A stretch of DNA of 64,000 nucleotides from Bimastos eiseni (GCA_959347315.1 OY365811.1:43430991-43494990), one strand, 5' to 3'. Counted from the stretch's first letter, positions 11,432 to 23,990 are shown. Notes: generated from the letters alone by a model not told the origin. Program-made: numbers and translations.

Positions 11432-12660
11432 CAGAGGCGTAACTGGGGGGGTCAGAGGAGACACCTGGCCCCGAGCGCCAAGTTGGAGGGGGCGCCAAAA
11501 TGAGGATTGAAACTATGTATTTCGTTTATTTTGATTGCAGATTAACTTATACAACTAAGTTAGTAAGATGAAATTTGCCCCCCTCCATAATATCCTGATT
11601 ATAAACAGGTCGTCAAGCATGATTTTGACGCCATTGTGAAAACATTGGAAAAAAACAAATTATGATAACGTTATTCACCAATTTGCGACAGTACAAAATT
11701 TTATAGACTGCCTATGACAGTCATGTATAAATATCCCTGAGATATAATATTTTTAAAATGTGAAATAAATTAGAAGGGCCGTCCACAAATGACGTCACAC
11801 AATTTTTGACCAATTTTTATCCCTCCCCTCATCGCAAATCGTGACAAACATCATAACCCCTTAAACACGACGTCATAAAGCTTTGCACTCCTGAGAAAAC
11901 AGATGTCCACAATGTTACATGCACATTTTCTTATATTATTTTCAAATAAGGTAATTTTAACTATAAAAATGCTTAAAATTATATCGTAGGTTAATGAAAA
12001 ATGTAGAAAGTCAAATTATTACGCTCATTATGCATTCCACAAGATGCATAAAAAATGCTTGATACTAATAACTTGAAATAATCCAAACTTTATGCTTCTC
12101 CATTCTCCCACGGAAAGGCAAAATACTCCTTCATGGAATAAATATGGAGGACTTGGATCTCATCATCCTGTTCAATGGCTATTCCATTCAGATCTAGCTC
12201 TTCCTCGTCTATCCTATCTGCAATCTCTCCATTTACTTCATTTGCGTTTACCAACATTAGTTCACGTTGCCCACGTGCATTCACTCTGTGGTTTGATGTG
12301 TTCTAGCTAACTAATTGATTCCTGCTTGTGTATAACAGAATGGTTGCCTCACTTTCAAAACCACAAAATTGACAGCGAGTGTTATAGTAAGCAATTCAAA
12401 TTACGAATGCAATAATCACAATTATTGTTGCAAAATTGTTTGGCAAACAATTTCTGTTAATAAAGCGGAACTTGTTTAATTGAGTAGAAGTTCTTAACGT
12501 AATTGCGAATTTTTATGTTTTATTTGATAATGTGACGTCGCATTTCGTCGACCGTCCCCTCGTCATACATCGGCGAGCGACGTAATTTTTGGACGGTCCC
12601 GAGGGGGCTCCAAGTCTGTAGTTTGTCGACGGGGCGCAAAATACCCTAGCTACGCCTCTG
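11432..12660 (-). mobile_element. Non-autonomous hAT-type element, longer inverted relative of the one at 2633
   Basis: The left end is CAGAGGCGTAACTGGGGG and the right end is CCCTAGCTACGCCTCTG. The flanking octamers ACGTACAT and ATGGACAT agree at six of eight positions. Read on the minus strand, the sequence follows the element at 2633-3458 over much of its length: the CAGAGGCGTAGCTAGGGTAT terminus, a GTTTGTCG/ACAAACTTG region, the AAACAAGTTCC block and the AGCATAAAG block. It has about 400 bp more at its left end. Inside, GGGCCGTCCACAAATGACG at 11776 is echoed in inverted form near 12600, so a second inverted-repeat pair may be nested within. Confidence 0.6.
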
Positions 12661-12917
12661 ATGGACATTATACAGTTTCATGCCTTAGCTCATTTCAAAT
12701 GTTCGCGTTTGGTTAACAATTGACCCCTAAGCTCATACTGTAAATTATGTCTTAAGAATGCTCATCCATATTAGAGATAGATTTGCTTACAGTTATTCGA
12801 AATCTAGCCATAATTCTGCGTTTACGCGTAAATGCAGCTGAGCCGGCCGGCCATCAGTGTTTGATCAAAAAATTATATTCTCAATTCAGCTTAAAACTGA
12901 TATAATTCAGTCTGATT

Positions 12918-13117
12918 NNNNNNNNNNNNNNNNNNNNNNNNNNNNNNNNNNNNNNNNNNNNNNNNNNNNNNNNNNNNNNNNNNNNNNNNNNNNNNNNNNN
13001 NNNNNNNNNNNNNNNNNNNNNNNNNNNNNNNNNNNNNNNNNNNNNNNNNNNNNNNNNNNNNNNNNNNNNNNNNNNNNNNNNNNNNNNNNNNNNNNNNNNN
13101 NNNNNNNNNNNNNNNNN
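12918..13117. other. Assembly gap (200 N)
   Basis: Exactly 200 unresolved bases. Open frames spanning it are meaningless. Confidence 0.99.
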
Positions 13118-13216
13118 GGGAAGTGTTTCTTCCTGTCCTGTCAGCGTTCATCATTTCATTGTCTTCGTCCTTCTGTTTATTCTGTTCTTCATTCTTATTC
13201 CTCTTCTTACGTTTTT

Positions 13217-13257
13217 CTCCTCCTCCTCCTCCTCCTCCTCCACCTCCTCCTCCCCCA
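13217..13257. repeat. (TCC)n microsatellite
   Basis: TCC triplets with a few interruptions, shortly after the assembly gap. Confidence 0.85.
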
Positions 13258-13341
13258 TCTCTCATGCTTCTCTTCCAATGTCATCCACCGATCATTTCGT
13301 CGTATTTTTTCTCCCTATTTCTCATCATCCAACAAACTCGT

Positions 13342-13381
13342 TGTCATCATGATCATGATCATCATCATCATCATCATCATT

Positions 13382-13447
<66 letters not shown>
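13342..13447. repeat. (CAT)n microsatellite
   Basis: About 105 bases of nearly pure ATC/CAT. It produces poly-His and poly-Ile open frames only. Confidence 0.95.
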
Positions 13448-13448
<1 letters not shown>

Positions 13449-13449
13449 A

Positions 13450-16400
13450 TTGTTAGATTGATCCGTCTCTCGATCAGATCCCTTTAATAATTGTGCTAAA
13501 TATTTCGATGATAAGAATCACAGATGTTCTAAATGTCACGTGGTCAATGGTCATTAGAAACACAGAAATGTATGACGTCATACACACAAAACTTGCCTGC
13601 CTTGTCAGATGATCATGAAGGTTTTTTTATTTGTTTATTTGGCTTCGTTTGGCTGTTAAGGTTTGTTTTGTAGTAACAATGATATATATTTACGCTTCTG
13701 ACTTAATTAACTGCAGTTTTTTCCAGAATCTCCTCCTCGTTAAGTCGATCCGATTCGCTGTTAGGTCTTGTTTCTCTCTTTGGGTCTACGAAACTAGACT
13801 GTATTCTATAGGTTGAGCTGTTATGGATATCCCGTCTAAACCGTAACATCCTATCAAACACCGTTATATATAGTCTACAGAAAAGACGCGAATCGATGGT
13901 CGATATTAAACATCATCGCATTCTAACGATCCACAAATTGGTTGAATTCTTTCCTCTGTTTTTCCCAGTCTGTTATCTACGCTTACCATTCCGTAAACAT
14001 CAGTTAAAAAGGTTTTCTCCATTGAAGTTATAAACCTCTCAGCCATCTTGTCTGCTGAGTCGTCACGAGAATGGAATCTGGTTTCGTTGTAATTATATGC
14101 AACTGGAATTTCTTATATTACACTTAGGCCTAGGTCTATTTCCTTAGACCCCGTTTCTTCTTGCATGATGCCGTTCGCTCTGGTTGTTCCGAGTTTGACT
14201 CTCTGTTCCAAGGACTGAGCCTACAAAGCCAGTCAGAGCGTGTTGCACGACAAACCACAAACTTCGATTTTTGTTCTCACTTTTTCACTCATGCACGAAC
14301 AATTGGCAAACTTATTCTTAAACTGCGACCATGACCTTCTGGTGGAAGGATCAGTTCAACTCACAAGGCTCTAATAGACCTACAGGTTTTAGGCTACTGC
14401 CGGTGATTATAAACAGCATTAAACTTAGATCATTCTATCATTTCTTCATTTTAACATCAATTTTCATAATATCGCTCCCTCTAGAAATCCAAAGCTTTGA
14501 GGTTGGAGGAGTTGAGGAAGTTGAGGCGGTGAGGGACAGAGAACAATAGAAAACGTTTACAATGACGGTCGCTAGAGTTCCACGAACTAAAACGGTACAA
14601 GGTGACTAGAAGTCTATTCGGAGGCGCTCCCAGCACAACCGCGGCTGTCTTCAATTCAAATTTAATTAGCAACCCTCTAACCAGGTCTACTGGCAAACCG
14701 TGTGGCTAGACCCCAATTCAGATAATGACGTAGCCGATGATGGGGGATAGATGCGGTTGGGGAAGGATAGGAAGGAGGTAGAGGATGGGTGGGAAGAAGA
14801 GGAATATGGTAAGCGAAGGGTGAATGGAATGATATAATGGAATTAGAAGTGGAAGGGTTGGAAGAAGAAGCGGTCTGATGGGGAATAAGGGTGAGGGTCA
14901 GTGGGAGTTAGCCAGTATGTATCAAATGCTCTTTAGCGGCGCTATTTGATTGCTTAGTTATAACGGGGTCGCCCTCTCATCATTTCCTGCGATGAGACTT
15001 GCAGTCATACCTTCATCGCGACGATTGGTAGGTTTCGTTCTTGAAGTTCGAGTTCAACTGCGGCGTCTATGACCCGCCGCCGGATCAAGATGAGGATCTT
15101 GGACGCTTCCTGTAGATTATTTTCAATCTGAGCCTCACGCCGGTCATTCGGAATGATGCTGCAAGTGAAGAAGGGCGCTATATAAAGGAATCGTTGATGT
15201 CATCCACATCGGCAAGTGATGACGTAGATACATCGAACAAGTTCAACATATTTATTGTCTCCCACGTTAGCCATCTTTTTCAGGGTTCCCGCTGGGCCTT
15301 TCCACCTCGCGTAGTGGCCAAGGAGCTGGGTCGTACTTTGTCGGCCACAGCCACCGCTGTTGGCATAGCCTCAGCACGCATTCCTCTGCTCCATTGTTTC
15401 ACCCCATCATCACATTAAGTACTTTGAGGGAGACACCTTTGCATATGCATACATGTAATGCCATACATGCTCGAGGCTAAAAGCGCGCATGCACCAAAGT
15501 GAAGATCTTCCAATTGGTATAATTAAGAATATACTTACTTACTTATTTGAAGCTATTTCCGCTGGAAACCTAGGGAATTATGATAGCGGAACTTTAGATC
15601 ATATTACAAACACGACCAATCAATAGTTAAATCAACCAATCGATCGCTCAGTCAATCATTTATTCAATCAATCAAGCAGTCAGTCAGTCAATTCATCAAC
15701 CAACCGTTCAGCCCATTTAATCAGTCATCAATTAATGAATTCAATCAATCAATTAATGAATCAATCAACGACAATGCCTCTCAAAGAACGGTCCCGTCGG
15801 TGGAATTCCTGGATGCTTGCAGGCGACAGTGTTGACGAATGCCGGTGGACCGATGATGTTAGCATACTCCATAGGGTCTGGCTTCCTCATCCACGTCTCC
15901 CTGTAGTCATCCGTTTGCTCGTAGTCTGAATATCTACGTCAAGGTCAAATTCAAGGTCATCAGGGTTACAAGATGCCTTATCTAATTTATGTAAATTAAA
16001 TCGATCTATTTGAATCGAAAATGGTTTCTCTTCAATTCATTCACTTCAATATTAGGACATTCACTACAATGATACGACATAATTATGGTATCAGGAGCTT
16101 TCACCTCCGGGCGATTCACCACCAGACGATTCATCAATTTCACCTCTAGGAGCTTTCACCTCAACTGTCAAAATTAATTAAAGACTGACGCGCAAACAAT
16201 GCGACAACCGTGACACTGATAAGCGAACTGTTGTGAACCGGGGACAGAACGCCTCAGTTATTGGAATATGGCGTTTCGAAGCAAGGGTGGCGTCACGGGC
16301 TACAATCGTTGGTCTCTTGTGCCATCAGCCCTCGATGTGGACTTTCTTCGAAGGAATTCTGAAGGATATCGCCAAAAAGAAAGAAGTGCACAAGCAAGCA

Positions 16401-16640
16401 CCATACGTTGAAGAGCGAAGGGAGGTTGGAGAGCGAGTGTTGGTCGGTACCTTTTCCAGGGAAGAGTGAACAGTCCACAGCACTTCTCCATCTGTTGCAT
16501 ATTGACCTCTGCCGCACGCATTGATTCGTTGATACGTTCCATCATTCTCTCGATGTTATCCAATCTCTCTACAACGCATTCACAACACACAACAACGACA
16601 ATTATTATTGTTCACTCTAAGATGCTGATTACAGCACTGA
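13450..16640. other. No recognisable gene
   Basis: About 3.2 kb without a supported coding region. Short TCAATCAA-type tracts occur near 15610-15770. The block at 14960-15186 ends GGGCGCTATATAAAGG, a tail like those at the 3' ends of LINE or SINE insertions here, but I cannot assign its body. Confidence 0.4.
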
Positions 16641-16645
16641 TTGTA

Positions 16646-16875
16646 GCAGCCTTTCCTTTGATTGCAATGTTGATTGTATTGCTAATTGTAGCAACCTATC
16701 ATTTGAGTGCAATGTTGATTGTAGTGCTGATTGTAGGAACCTAACTATTGATTGCAGTATCGATAGTCGCACAACGTGCAGTTGTAGCAACATATCCTTT
16801 GATTGCAATTTTGATCACCACATCGATTGTACCAACCCACTCCTTGATTGCATTGTTGATTGCAACATTGATTAA
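16646..16875. repeat. Degenerate 45-bp tandem repeat, about five copies
   Basis: Units begin GCARCCTWTC and contain TTGATTGCAATGTTGATTGT. The period is 45 bases and the copies have diverged by substitutions and small indels, so this is an old minisatellite. Confidence 0.75.
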
Positions 16876-17229
16876 TGCGCAATGAGTGCCTCAAATTACA
16901 TCATGTGAGGAGACGCTATATAAATTCACAATTACACTTACCGTTGCAAATGCTGAATCTATGAATACCACGTGTATTGGTATGTAAGTGAGTATGTCGA
17001 TATTTGCATCAACATGATAGTCCACTCCTCACCCACCCTAGGACTTCTCCCTTTCGTCTACTCACTTTAAAAATTATTTGAATGTTTCTCCATTTCTCCA
17101 CAGATTAATAATAATGTGAAGTTGGATTTCAATTTAACTTTCTATCGTAATTGAAATCAATGAGATGCCATCAATAGACAAAGGTTTTTGTTATCGATTT
17201 ATGTAATTATAATTCTAGATAAACCAATC

Positions 17230-17273
17230 AAACTAAATTCATCATCATCATTATTATTATTATTATTATTAGT
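17230..17273. repeat. ATC/ATT microsatellite
   Basis: Short run of CATCATCATTATTATT triplets. Confidence 0.7.
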
Positions 17274-17316
17274 CTAAAATGTACTAATACATTAAAATAA
17301 AACTGGTTCAGCTGGT

Positions 17317-17570
17317 ATGTGTATATGTATGTGTATATGTATGTGTATATATATGTGTATATGTATGTGTATATGTATGTGTATATGTATGTGTATATGT
17401 ATGTGTATATGTATGTGTATATGTATGTGTATATGTATGTGTATATGTATGTGTATATGTATGTGTATATGTATGTGTATATGTATGTGTATATGTATGT
17501 GTATATGTATGTGTATATGTATGTGTATATGTATGTGTATATGTATGTGTATATGTATGTGTATATGTGC
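17317..17570. repeat. 12-bp repeat (GTATATGTATGT)n, about 20 copies
   Basis: A highly regular 12-base unit makes long open frames of alternating residues on both strands. These are repeat artefacts. It passes into a GTGC/GTGT alternating purine-pyrimidine tract up to 17617. Confidence 0.95.
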
Positions 17571-17622
17571 GTGCGTGCGCGCACGTGCGCATGTGTGAGT
17601 GCGTGCGTGTGTGTGGAGGTGG

Positions 17623-17896
17623 CAGAGGTGTAACAAGCGAGTGGGCAGAGGAACACCGTTCCCGCAAATTCAAAACTGGGGGCAAAGCCCCCCCCAGTTC
17701 TAGTGCTCAGTGCCCTCCATTGCCCCCACACATCGGTTCTTGTTATGTTTCCCCAATGGCTTTTTAAGATAATTTTTGTTAAGATAATTTGTGTCCCCAT
17801 TTTTCAAATATCTGGGAACAAAATTCAAAAAGAGTGGAGGCCCCTTCGCGCAATATTTTTATGCCCCTCATTTTTCAAAACCTTGTTATACCTCTG
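17623..17896. mobile_element. Short hAT-like MITE
   Basis: The left end CAGAGGTGTAACAAGCG and the minus-strand right end CAGAGGTATAACAAGG are inverted repeats 274 bp apart. The flanking octamers GGAGGTGG and GTGGGTGG match at six of eight, but they are low-complexity. The interior is rich in GGGGGC / GCCCCCCC and has no coding capacity. Confidence 0.6.
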
Positions 17897-18054
17897 GTGG
17901 GTGGGGGGTTTGTATGTATTTGAGTGTGTGTCTGTATGTTCTTTCAATGAGACACTTTCTCTGACCCAGATGAACTTCTAATGCTTGATTCACTTCAACA
18001 CCCATTCCATTCAGCTACAAACATTCAACAGATCATCATTATTGGTAGGACTAA

Positions 18055-18136
18055 GTTATTATTATTATTATTAATATTAATATTATTATTATTATTATTA
18101 TTTTATCTTCATCATCATCATCATTATCATCAACAA

Positions 18137-18174
<38 letters not shown>

Positions 18175-18230
18175 ACAACAACATAACAGCAACAGCAACA
18201 ACAACATCATCATCATTTTTATTATTATTT
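18055..18230. repeat. Compound ATT / ATC / CAACAG microsatellite
   Basis: ATT triplets are followed by CATCATCAT and CAACAACA/CAGCAACAG runs. No coding signal. Confidence 0.9.
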
Positions 18231-18239
18231 TAAACAACG

Positions 18240-19475
18240 CGTGATAGAAATTAATTCTCGGGCTCATAGATATAATCGGAAGCGTAAAAGTGATTATGGA
18301 ACTATTGAGGGACACATTTTAATTATTATGTTTATCATTGCGAATGCCATTTTCAGTGCTCTTTTACAGAAAAATTTGCAGGAAAGCGTCAGTATTGTCA
18401 AAGGAAATGACGCTAAAATTTGCTAAAAAGTAAAATAAATCTTATACGACACAATGTCATTTATCTACACATCCAGTAAAAATTGTGAAAATGTAAAAAT
18501 GGAAATTTTAAAATTTTATATCAAATTCACGAATATTTGCACAACTACAATTGTTGTTTTTAAGTAATTTGCAAAAATATGCCGTTTCGGCGTGTTACGT
18601 CATAAATTTTTTTATAAATTTTTGTCAACAGTAATAATTGCTTAGGTCACGGGTTTTTGTGCTTGTCGTATTCAAGGCGCGTGATTGGACAGAAGAGTCG
18701 TATGCAAATAAGGCTGACCTAAATGTATAGAGCGAAAAAGTCACTGTATTCGCGTTTATGAGTTAGCTATACATAGTGTAATGCAAGTATAATTCCATCA
18801 GGTATTGTCATTGGAAATGGAAATTTAATGGGCAAATGTGTAATTCAGTCTATTTTAAACCCGTTACATCCACGTGTATTTTAGCGTTTTTTATTATTGC
18901 GTGGAGCTTCTGTGGTCGAAACTTCGGCCTCTCAACGAACGGAAAAATAATTTCTGCGGTCGAAAGTTCTTCGCATAATATGTGTAAAATCGACGCTAAC
19001 ACTAACCCTGTCTGAGCAATACATCGTGTAATGTAAGGTTAAAGTTAAGCACGGCCTATGAGATTTTTCACGGGTTAACAGCTAGAAGAGTACCATTTGC
19101 AGTTGAATCGTGAGCTAAAATGTTATCTCACCCGATTCTTCACGGGTTAACAGTTACTTCTTATAACAATTACGATTGCAATAATTATAATTATTGTTAT
19201 CATCATCATTGTTCTTGTTATTGTTCTTGCTGCTATATTCGCCTATCGGTGAGATTAGGTTTACCTCATTACATAGATCCAGGATATGTATGGAGGCCGC
19301 CAAGGACTACAACATAGAAAAACAAACGATGTACAAGGGTTTGATGCGTGTATGTGTGTGTAAAGGTTATTGATAGTACAAATACTATGTATACATATGT
19401 ACGAATTTGTATGCATGTGCAGGGTGGGCCAAAAGACTAACCACCTCTTGTTTTTGATAATATTTTGGCCGTGCT
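18240..19475. other. No recognisable gene
   Basis: Unique-looking AT-rich DNA. The phrase CACGGGTTAACAG occurs twice (near 19070 and 19140), which may mark a small local duplication. Confidence 0.4.
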
Positions 19476-19479
19476 CCTA

Positions 19480-20394
19480 GGGGTCCTGTAGCTTTTATCG
19501 CCGACGGATGCCCTGCTTTCAGCCCTCGACACTTGTGTGGCCGACCTTGGAATTGCCCTCGACAGGTTGCAACTAATCGTTAGACAAGACGCTCTACTGA
19601 TTCTTAGACATTCGATCGGCTCACCTAAACTCATGTATTTATTGAGATGCACCCCTTGCCATGACCACCCGCGTCTATGGGCTTACGACGATCTGCTGCG
19701 AGGGATCGAGCGAATCCTCAACATTTCGATGACCAATGACCAATGGGGTCAGGCCCCTCTCCGATCGGGATGGGAGGACTGGGAATTAGGAGGGCGTCCT
19801 CGCTGGCACTTCCCGCCTCTTTGGCTTCAGCCGCGGGCACTCTCCAGATCCAGTCCCTCATCTTAGAATCAGTAGCGGTGAAATCGGACTCAGCATGCGA
19901 CTCGGCGATGTCCACCTGGCTTCAACTCACCGAAGCCTCTGCCCCGACGACGCCAGACCATAAACAATACCACTTTGACAGACCGCTGTTAAACGCGGTT
20001 CTGTCCGCACTAGAAGAAAAGCTACAGGATACCTACGACCAGACGAGACTAAGGGCCTTGCAGTCACCGCACGCCTCGGACTGGCTATACGCTCTCCCGC
20101 TCGTTTCTCGCGATCTCAGACTGGAGGACGATACCATGAGGGTGGCGGTCGGTCTACGATTAGGGGTGGCCATCTGCGAGCCGCACACCTGCGCATGCGG
20201 CGCCTTCGTCTCTGCTAGAGGCGCACATGGCCTGTCCTGTGCTTTGGGTTTTGGCCGTCAAGCAAGACACTGTAATATCAACGACCTTATCCATCGCAGC
20301 CTCAACAGAGCCGGTATTCCAGCGGTCAAGGAACCGTCAGGTCCTTTTAGATTAGAAGGAAAGAGACCGGACGGGCAGACCCTGATACCGTGGA
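19480..20394 (+). pseudogene. Non-LTR retrotransposon C-terminal fragment, probably with a restriction-like endonuclease region, cut off by a microsatellite
   Basis: The plus strand encodes, in two frames, a protein resembling the region downstream of the reverse-transcriptase palm in a group of invertebrate non-LTR elements. The first frame (19480 to about 19770) includes QDALLILRHSIGSPKLMYLL and RCTPC. A frameshift near 19765 leads into the second frame, with GGLGIRRASSLALPASLASA. Further on, CEPHTCACG plus HGLSC gives a Cys-His cluster, and KRPDGQTLIPW resembles the start of an (R/K)PD...D endonuclease core such as that of R2-like elements. The frame ends right after LIPW, where (GGAT)n begins, so the expected second acidic residue is missing. 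The clade is inferred from motifs only. Confidence 0.6.
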
Positions 20395-20577
20395 TGGATG
20401 GATGGATGGATGGATAGATAGACAGACAGGCATACAGACAGACAGACAGACAGAGGGACAGACAGACAGACGGACGGACGGACGGAAGACAGACAGACAG
20501 ATGGAAAGACAGACAGACAGATGGAAAGACAGACAGACAGATGGAAAGACAGACAGACAGATCGATATACAAATGGA
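20392..20577. repeat. (GGAT)n then (ACAG)n with a 20-bp higher-order unit
   Basis: GGAT repeats pass into ACAG repeats. At 20480-20560 a 20-base unit (ACAGACAGACAGATGGAAAG) is repeated about four times. It abuts the end of the retrotransposon fragment exactly. Confidence 0.9.
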
Positions 20578-20702
20578 TCCTACTCTTATAAACGTTACCT
20601 ACATTGTCCACTGTGCAGTTGATCTTTTCACTTGTCGTCTTATATTTTCCCTTCTTCCACAATTTCCATCTTCCCTGATTCTTCTTCTGCTGTTCGGCCG
20701 AG

Positions 20703-20757
20703 AAGGAGGAGGTGGAGGAGATGGAGGGAGAGGAGGAGGGGGAGGAGGAGGAGGGAC
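20703..20757. repeat. (GGA)n-rich tract
   Basis: Imperfect GGA/GAGG triplets. The glycine-rich open frame is an artefact. Confidence 0.8.
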
Positions 20758-20905
20758 CACCGTCTCTACGCGCCGCCGCCTTAGTCTCTGTCACCATCTC
20801 CAATAGCAACGACAATAACTACAATAGCACCAAGAGATGAAAGCTCATCATCACTATAACGGCACAGCAACGAACAGACAGATCATAGTTATGCATAATA
20901 TGTAT

Positions 20906-21021
20906 GTCTCTCTGTCTCTGTATGTTTGTCTGTCTCTGTATGTTTTATCCCTCGGCATGTCTGTCTCTGTCGCTATCCCTCTCTCTGTCTCTGTGTCTCT
21001 CTTCTTCTTTCACTCTCATTG

Positions 21022-21062
<41 letters not shown>

Positions 21063-21325
21063 ACTCATTCTGTCTCTCTCTGTCTGTCTATCTGTCTGTC
21101 TCTCTCTCTGTCTGTCTCTCTCTCTCCATATCTGTATCTTCCTTTCTCTCTATAGATTTCTCTATCTCTCTATTTCTCTCCCTCTGAATTTGTCTGTCTC
21201 TTTCTTGCTGCCTCTCTTTCTTTCTTTTTCTCTCTCTGTCTCTCTCTTTCCCTCTAGCTGTCTCTTTCTCTATGTCTCTGTCTCTCTCAGTCTCTTTGTC
21301 TGTCTTTCTCTCTATCAGTCTATGT
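20906..21325. repeat. (TC)n / (TCTG)n compound microsatellite
   Basis: About 420 bases dominated by TCTC and TCTG. Three overlapping serine/leucine-rich open frames arise from it and are not genes. Confidence 0.92.
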
Positions 21326-21329
21326 ACTC

Positions 21330-22213
21330 ACTTATTCAGCTGCTTTATTGTAAGAGTCCTTTGTTGTTAAATTCTGATCAGTTGTTAGAATTCCTGATCC
21401 GTTTCTCTATCAAGATATCTTTCGCACCACGTGACCGAAGCAGATCACACAAACGTCGCTTTGACGACGCCGAATAATTGTTACCATGACAACGTTGCCA
21501 GATTAACGTAGCCATAGCAACGACCATCGAACGTCGCAGAATAATTTTAGAGAACATTCGAACTTCTATGGAAACTAAAAAATGCTGATCAATGGGACTG
21601 AAATTGAAATCTAAAAATAAACAACATATCAAAGAAATTCCTCTAAAATGAAGAAATCTGTTTCTACAGTGACCGAAACGTACATGTTTATACATGGTAT
21701 CTACGGAAACGTACACTTATTTATATGCATAATTATATAGATCGTGCATTGTGCACACACACCTACACACAATAACACCTACACTGACCTAGTTATCGAA
21801 ACAGGTCAGAGCGTATAGTTGGCTGCGTAGTGGGTCATGTAACTCTGTGTAAGAAGAGAGTCTTAGGAATGACTTCCCGACGCTGACTTATTTCAATGAC
21901 CTGTTTTTTCGTCCTTGGATCGTAGATGGCGTAGTCCATATAATACCCATTCTTAGATTCAAGAGTAGGGGTGCAGGATTTCAGCCCATGAAACTCTCAA
22001 TAAAAAATAAACAGGGTCGAGGTCATAATTATTATTACACGGTTGCGATAAATAAACGTTCGCACATAAGTTTACATTAATATATATAATATAACATGAA
22101 TTATATATATTATTTATGAGTCATTTGTATGCAAAATACATATATAAATAATATATATATTATATAAAACATGTATGGTACACATACTATATAATATATA
22201 TATGTATATATAG

Positions 22214-22248
<35 letters not shown>

Positions 22249-23035
22249 TCATACCATATAGTAGATATAATGGTGTAGCGTGATAGATGTCTATTAAGAT
22301 GTCAATGAAATATTTATTCAGTCGATGTCAGAGTCAGACTTTGTGACTTGTGACGCTAAAACGAGTGACTGGAGACGCGGACGGAAGTGGAATACAAGCG
22401 AAGAGCAAAGATGGCAAAGATTCAGAGCACAAAGCGTTGATAATTAGCACTAATTAGCGGTTCGGTTCTCTCAACACGACAGATACAATGGGTTAATGAC
22501 CTCATGTTTATTCATGACCATCAAAGCGAGACAGTCGCTCTTTTGGTGACCTTCGATTATCTGTGATTACCTTCGATTACCTTCGATTACCTGTGGTTAG
22601 AACAAGATCAGAGTTTGTGGGAGTGGAGTGCTTAGTCGTGTTTCATGTAGATTGTAGAACCACAATTTATCTAGCGCAAGTCGTAAGTGGCGCGTAGGAG
22701 TTGGTCGATGTGCCAACGATTGCGGAAGGCTGCATACGTGAGCTGTTAAGAGTAGCGAGCCGATTGAAAGTTTGGAAATTATTTGGGCGCTCCATAAACG
22801 TCGATTTTTCCAGCGACACGAGACCTTTAATTGTCATGATGGATACAGAAATGAAAAATGAAGGAGAAGATTCCGAGGGTGAGGAAGAAATCTTCTGGGT
22901 CCAATCTTTCGATTATGGAATAATCTCATTGAGCGCAGTTTTGTCTCGGTTCCAATAGATGGCGACTCAAGATGTGTCTCTGTGTGGTTCTAGGTTACTA
23001 ATAACTGACTATATTTATGTTTCTCATTTCATATC
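21330..23035. other. No recognisable gene; AT-rich microsatellites at 22076-22250
   Basis: The open frame at 22701-22958 (85 codons, acidic EGEDSEGEEE stretch) is not low-complexity overall, but no domain, signal peptide or splice context could be recognised. TATATA tracts lie at 22078-22250. Confidence 0.4.
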
Positions 23036-23062
23036 ACGTCTCTCTCTCTCTCTCTCTCTCTC
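23036..23062. repeat. (TC)n microsatellite
   Basis: Pure TC dinucleotides. Confidence 0.85.
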
Positions 23063-23212
23063 CTGCTGTTGTCCCTCTCCGTCTATGTCTACATCTGACT
23101 GTTTGATCATGTTCACTTTCGTTCTTGAGCCATAAACGGTTATTTATGAAGAGCTCCTTAAACAAACCGGGTAGAACACGAATTCATCAGACAATGCATT
23201 CGGTTCATACAC

Positions 23213-23585
23213 CTTCTCTACTCCTCTTCCTCTTTCTCCTCCTTCTCCTTCTCCTTCTTCTCCTCCTCCTCCTCCTCTTATTCTTTCTCCTCCTCTTTCT
23301 CTTATTACCCCTCCTCCTCTGCCTCCTTCTTCTGCTCATTCTCCTCCTCCTCCTCCTGCTTCTCTTGCTTTTCCTCCTCCTGCATCTCCTTTTTTTCCTC
23401 CTCCTCCTCCTCCTCCTCCTTCTTTTACTCCACCTCCTCCTGCACCTTCTTTTTCTCCTCTTACTCCTCCTCTATCTTCTCCTTCTTCTCCTTCTCCTCC
23501 TCCTCCTTCTCTCACTCCTCCTTCTCATGCACCTCCTTCTCCTCCTCCTCCTGCACCTCCTTCAGCTCCTCTGTCTCCCTCTCCA
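23213..23585. repeat. (CTC/CTT)n polypyrimidine tract
   Basis: About 370 bases of almost pure pyrimidine on the plus strand, built from CTC and CTT triplets. The poly-leucine frame is an artefact. A purine-pyrimidine strand bias of this length could adopt triplex (H-DNA) structures. Confidence 0.92.
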
Positions 23586-23911
23586 CGTGTGTCTGTCGCT
23601 CTGTCCGCCTCTTAGTGTATGTTCCTTTCTCTCCGCTGACTGTTTTATTTCGACTGCTTAGAGACACCGTCACCATGGTAACCGTTGTTAAGGACGCCAT
23701 TTCGTCCATGTTTCGATGGTCGGTGAACAGAGGGCAGCACAGATGACAGCGCATCATCATCATCATCGTCACTAACACCTCCACCACCACCACCACCAGC
23801 AGCAGCAGTAGTAGCATCAGAGCCAGTAGCATCAGAGGCAGCTCTGGTCCAGCAACTGCGAGTGAAAAACTCAGCGGATGTGAAATAGTTATTGCAATCG
23901 TGATTCTATCG

Positions 23912-23990
23912 AAGAGAGAGAGAGACTCAAGGAGTGAGTGGGAGAGAGAGAGAGAGAGAGAGAAGGAGTGAGTGGGAGAGACAGCGAGAG
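23912..23990. repeat. (GA)n microsatellite
   Basis: GAGAGA with a duplicated GGAGTGAGTGGGAGAGA motif. Confidence 0.85.

Noticed and set aside
17228..17800. 190-codon minus-strand frame with alternating YTYI repeats
   Set aside because: It is produced by a 12-bp microsatellite, and other frames over the same bases are equally open.
20258..20815. 185-codon minus-strand frame resembling a Ser/Cys-rich protein
   Set aside because: Its middle is ACAG/GGAT microsatellite and its C-terminal part is antisense to a retrotransposon remnant.
22701..22958. 85-codon acidic frame as a possible gene
   Set aside because: No homology, signal peptide or splice context is visible; listed only as part of an unassigned region.
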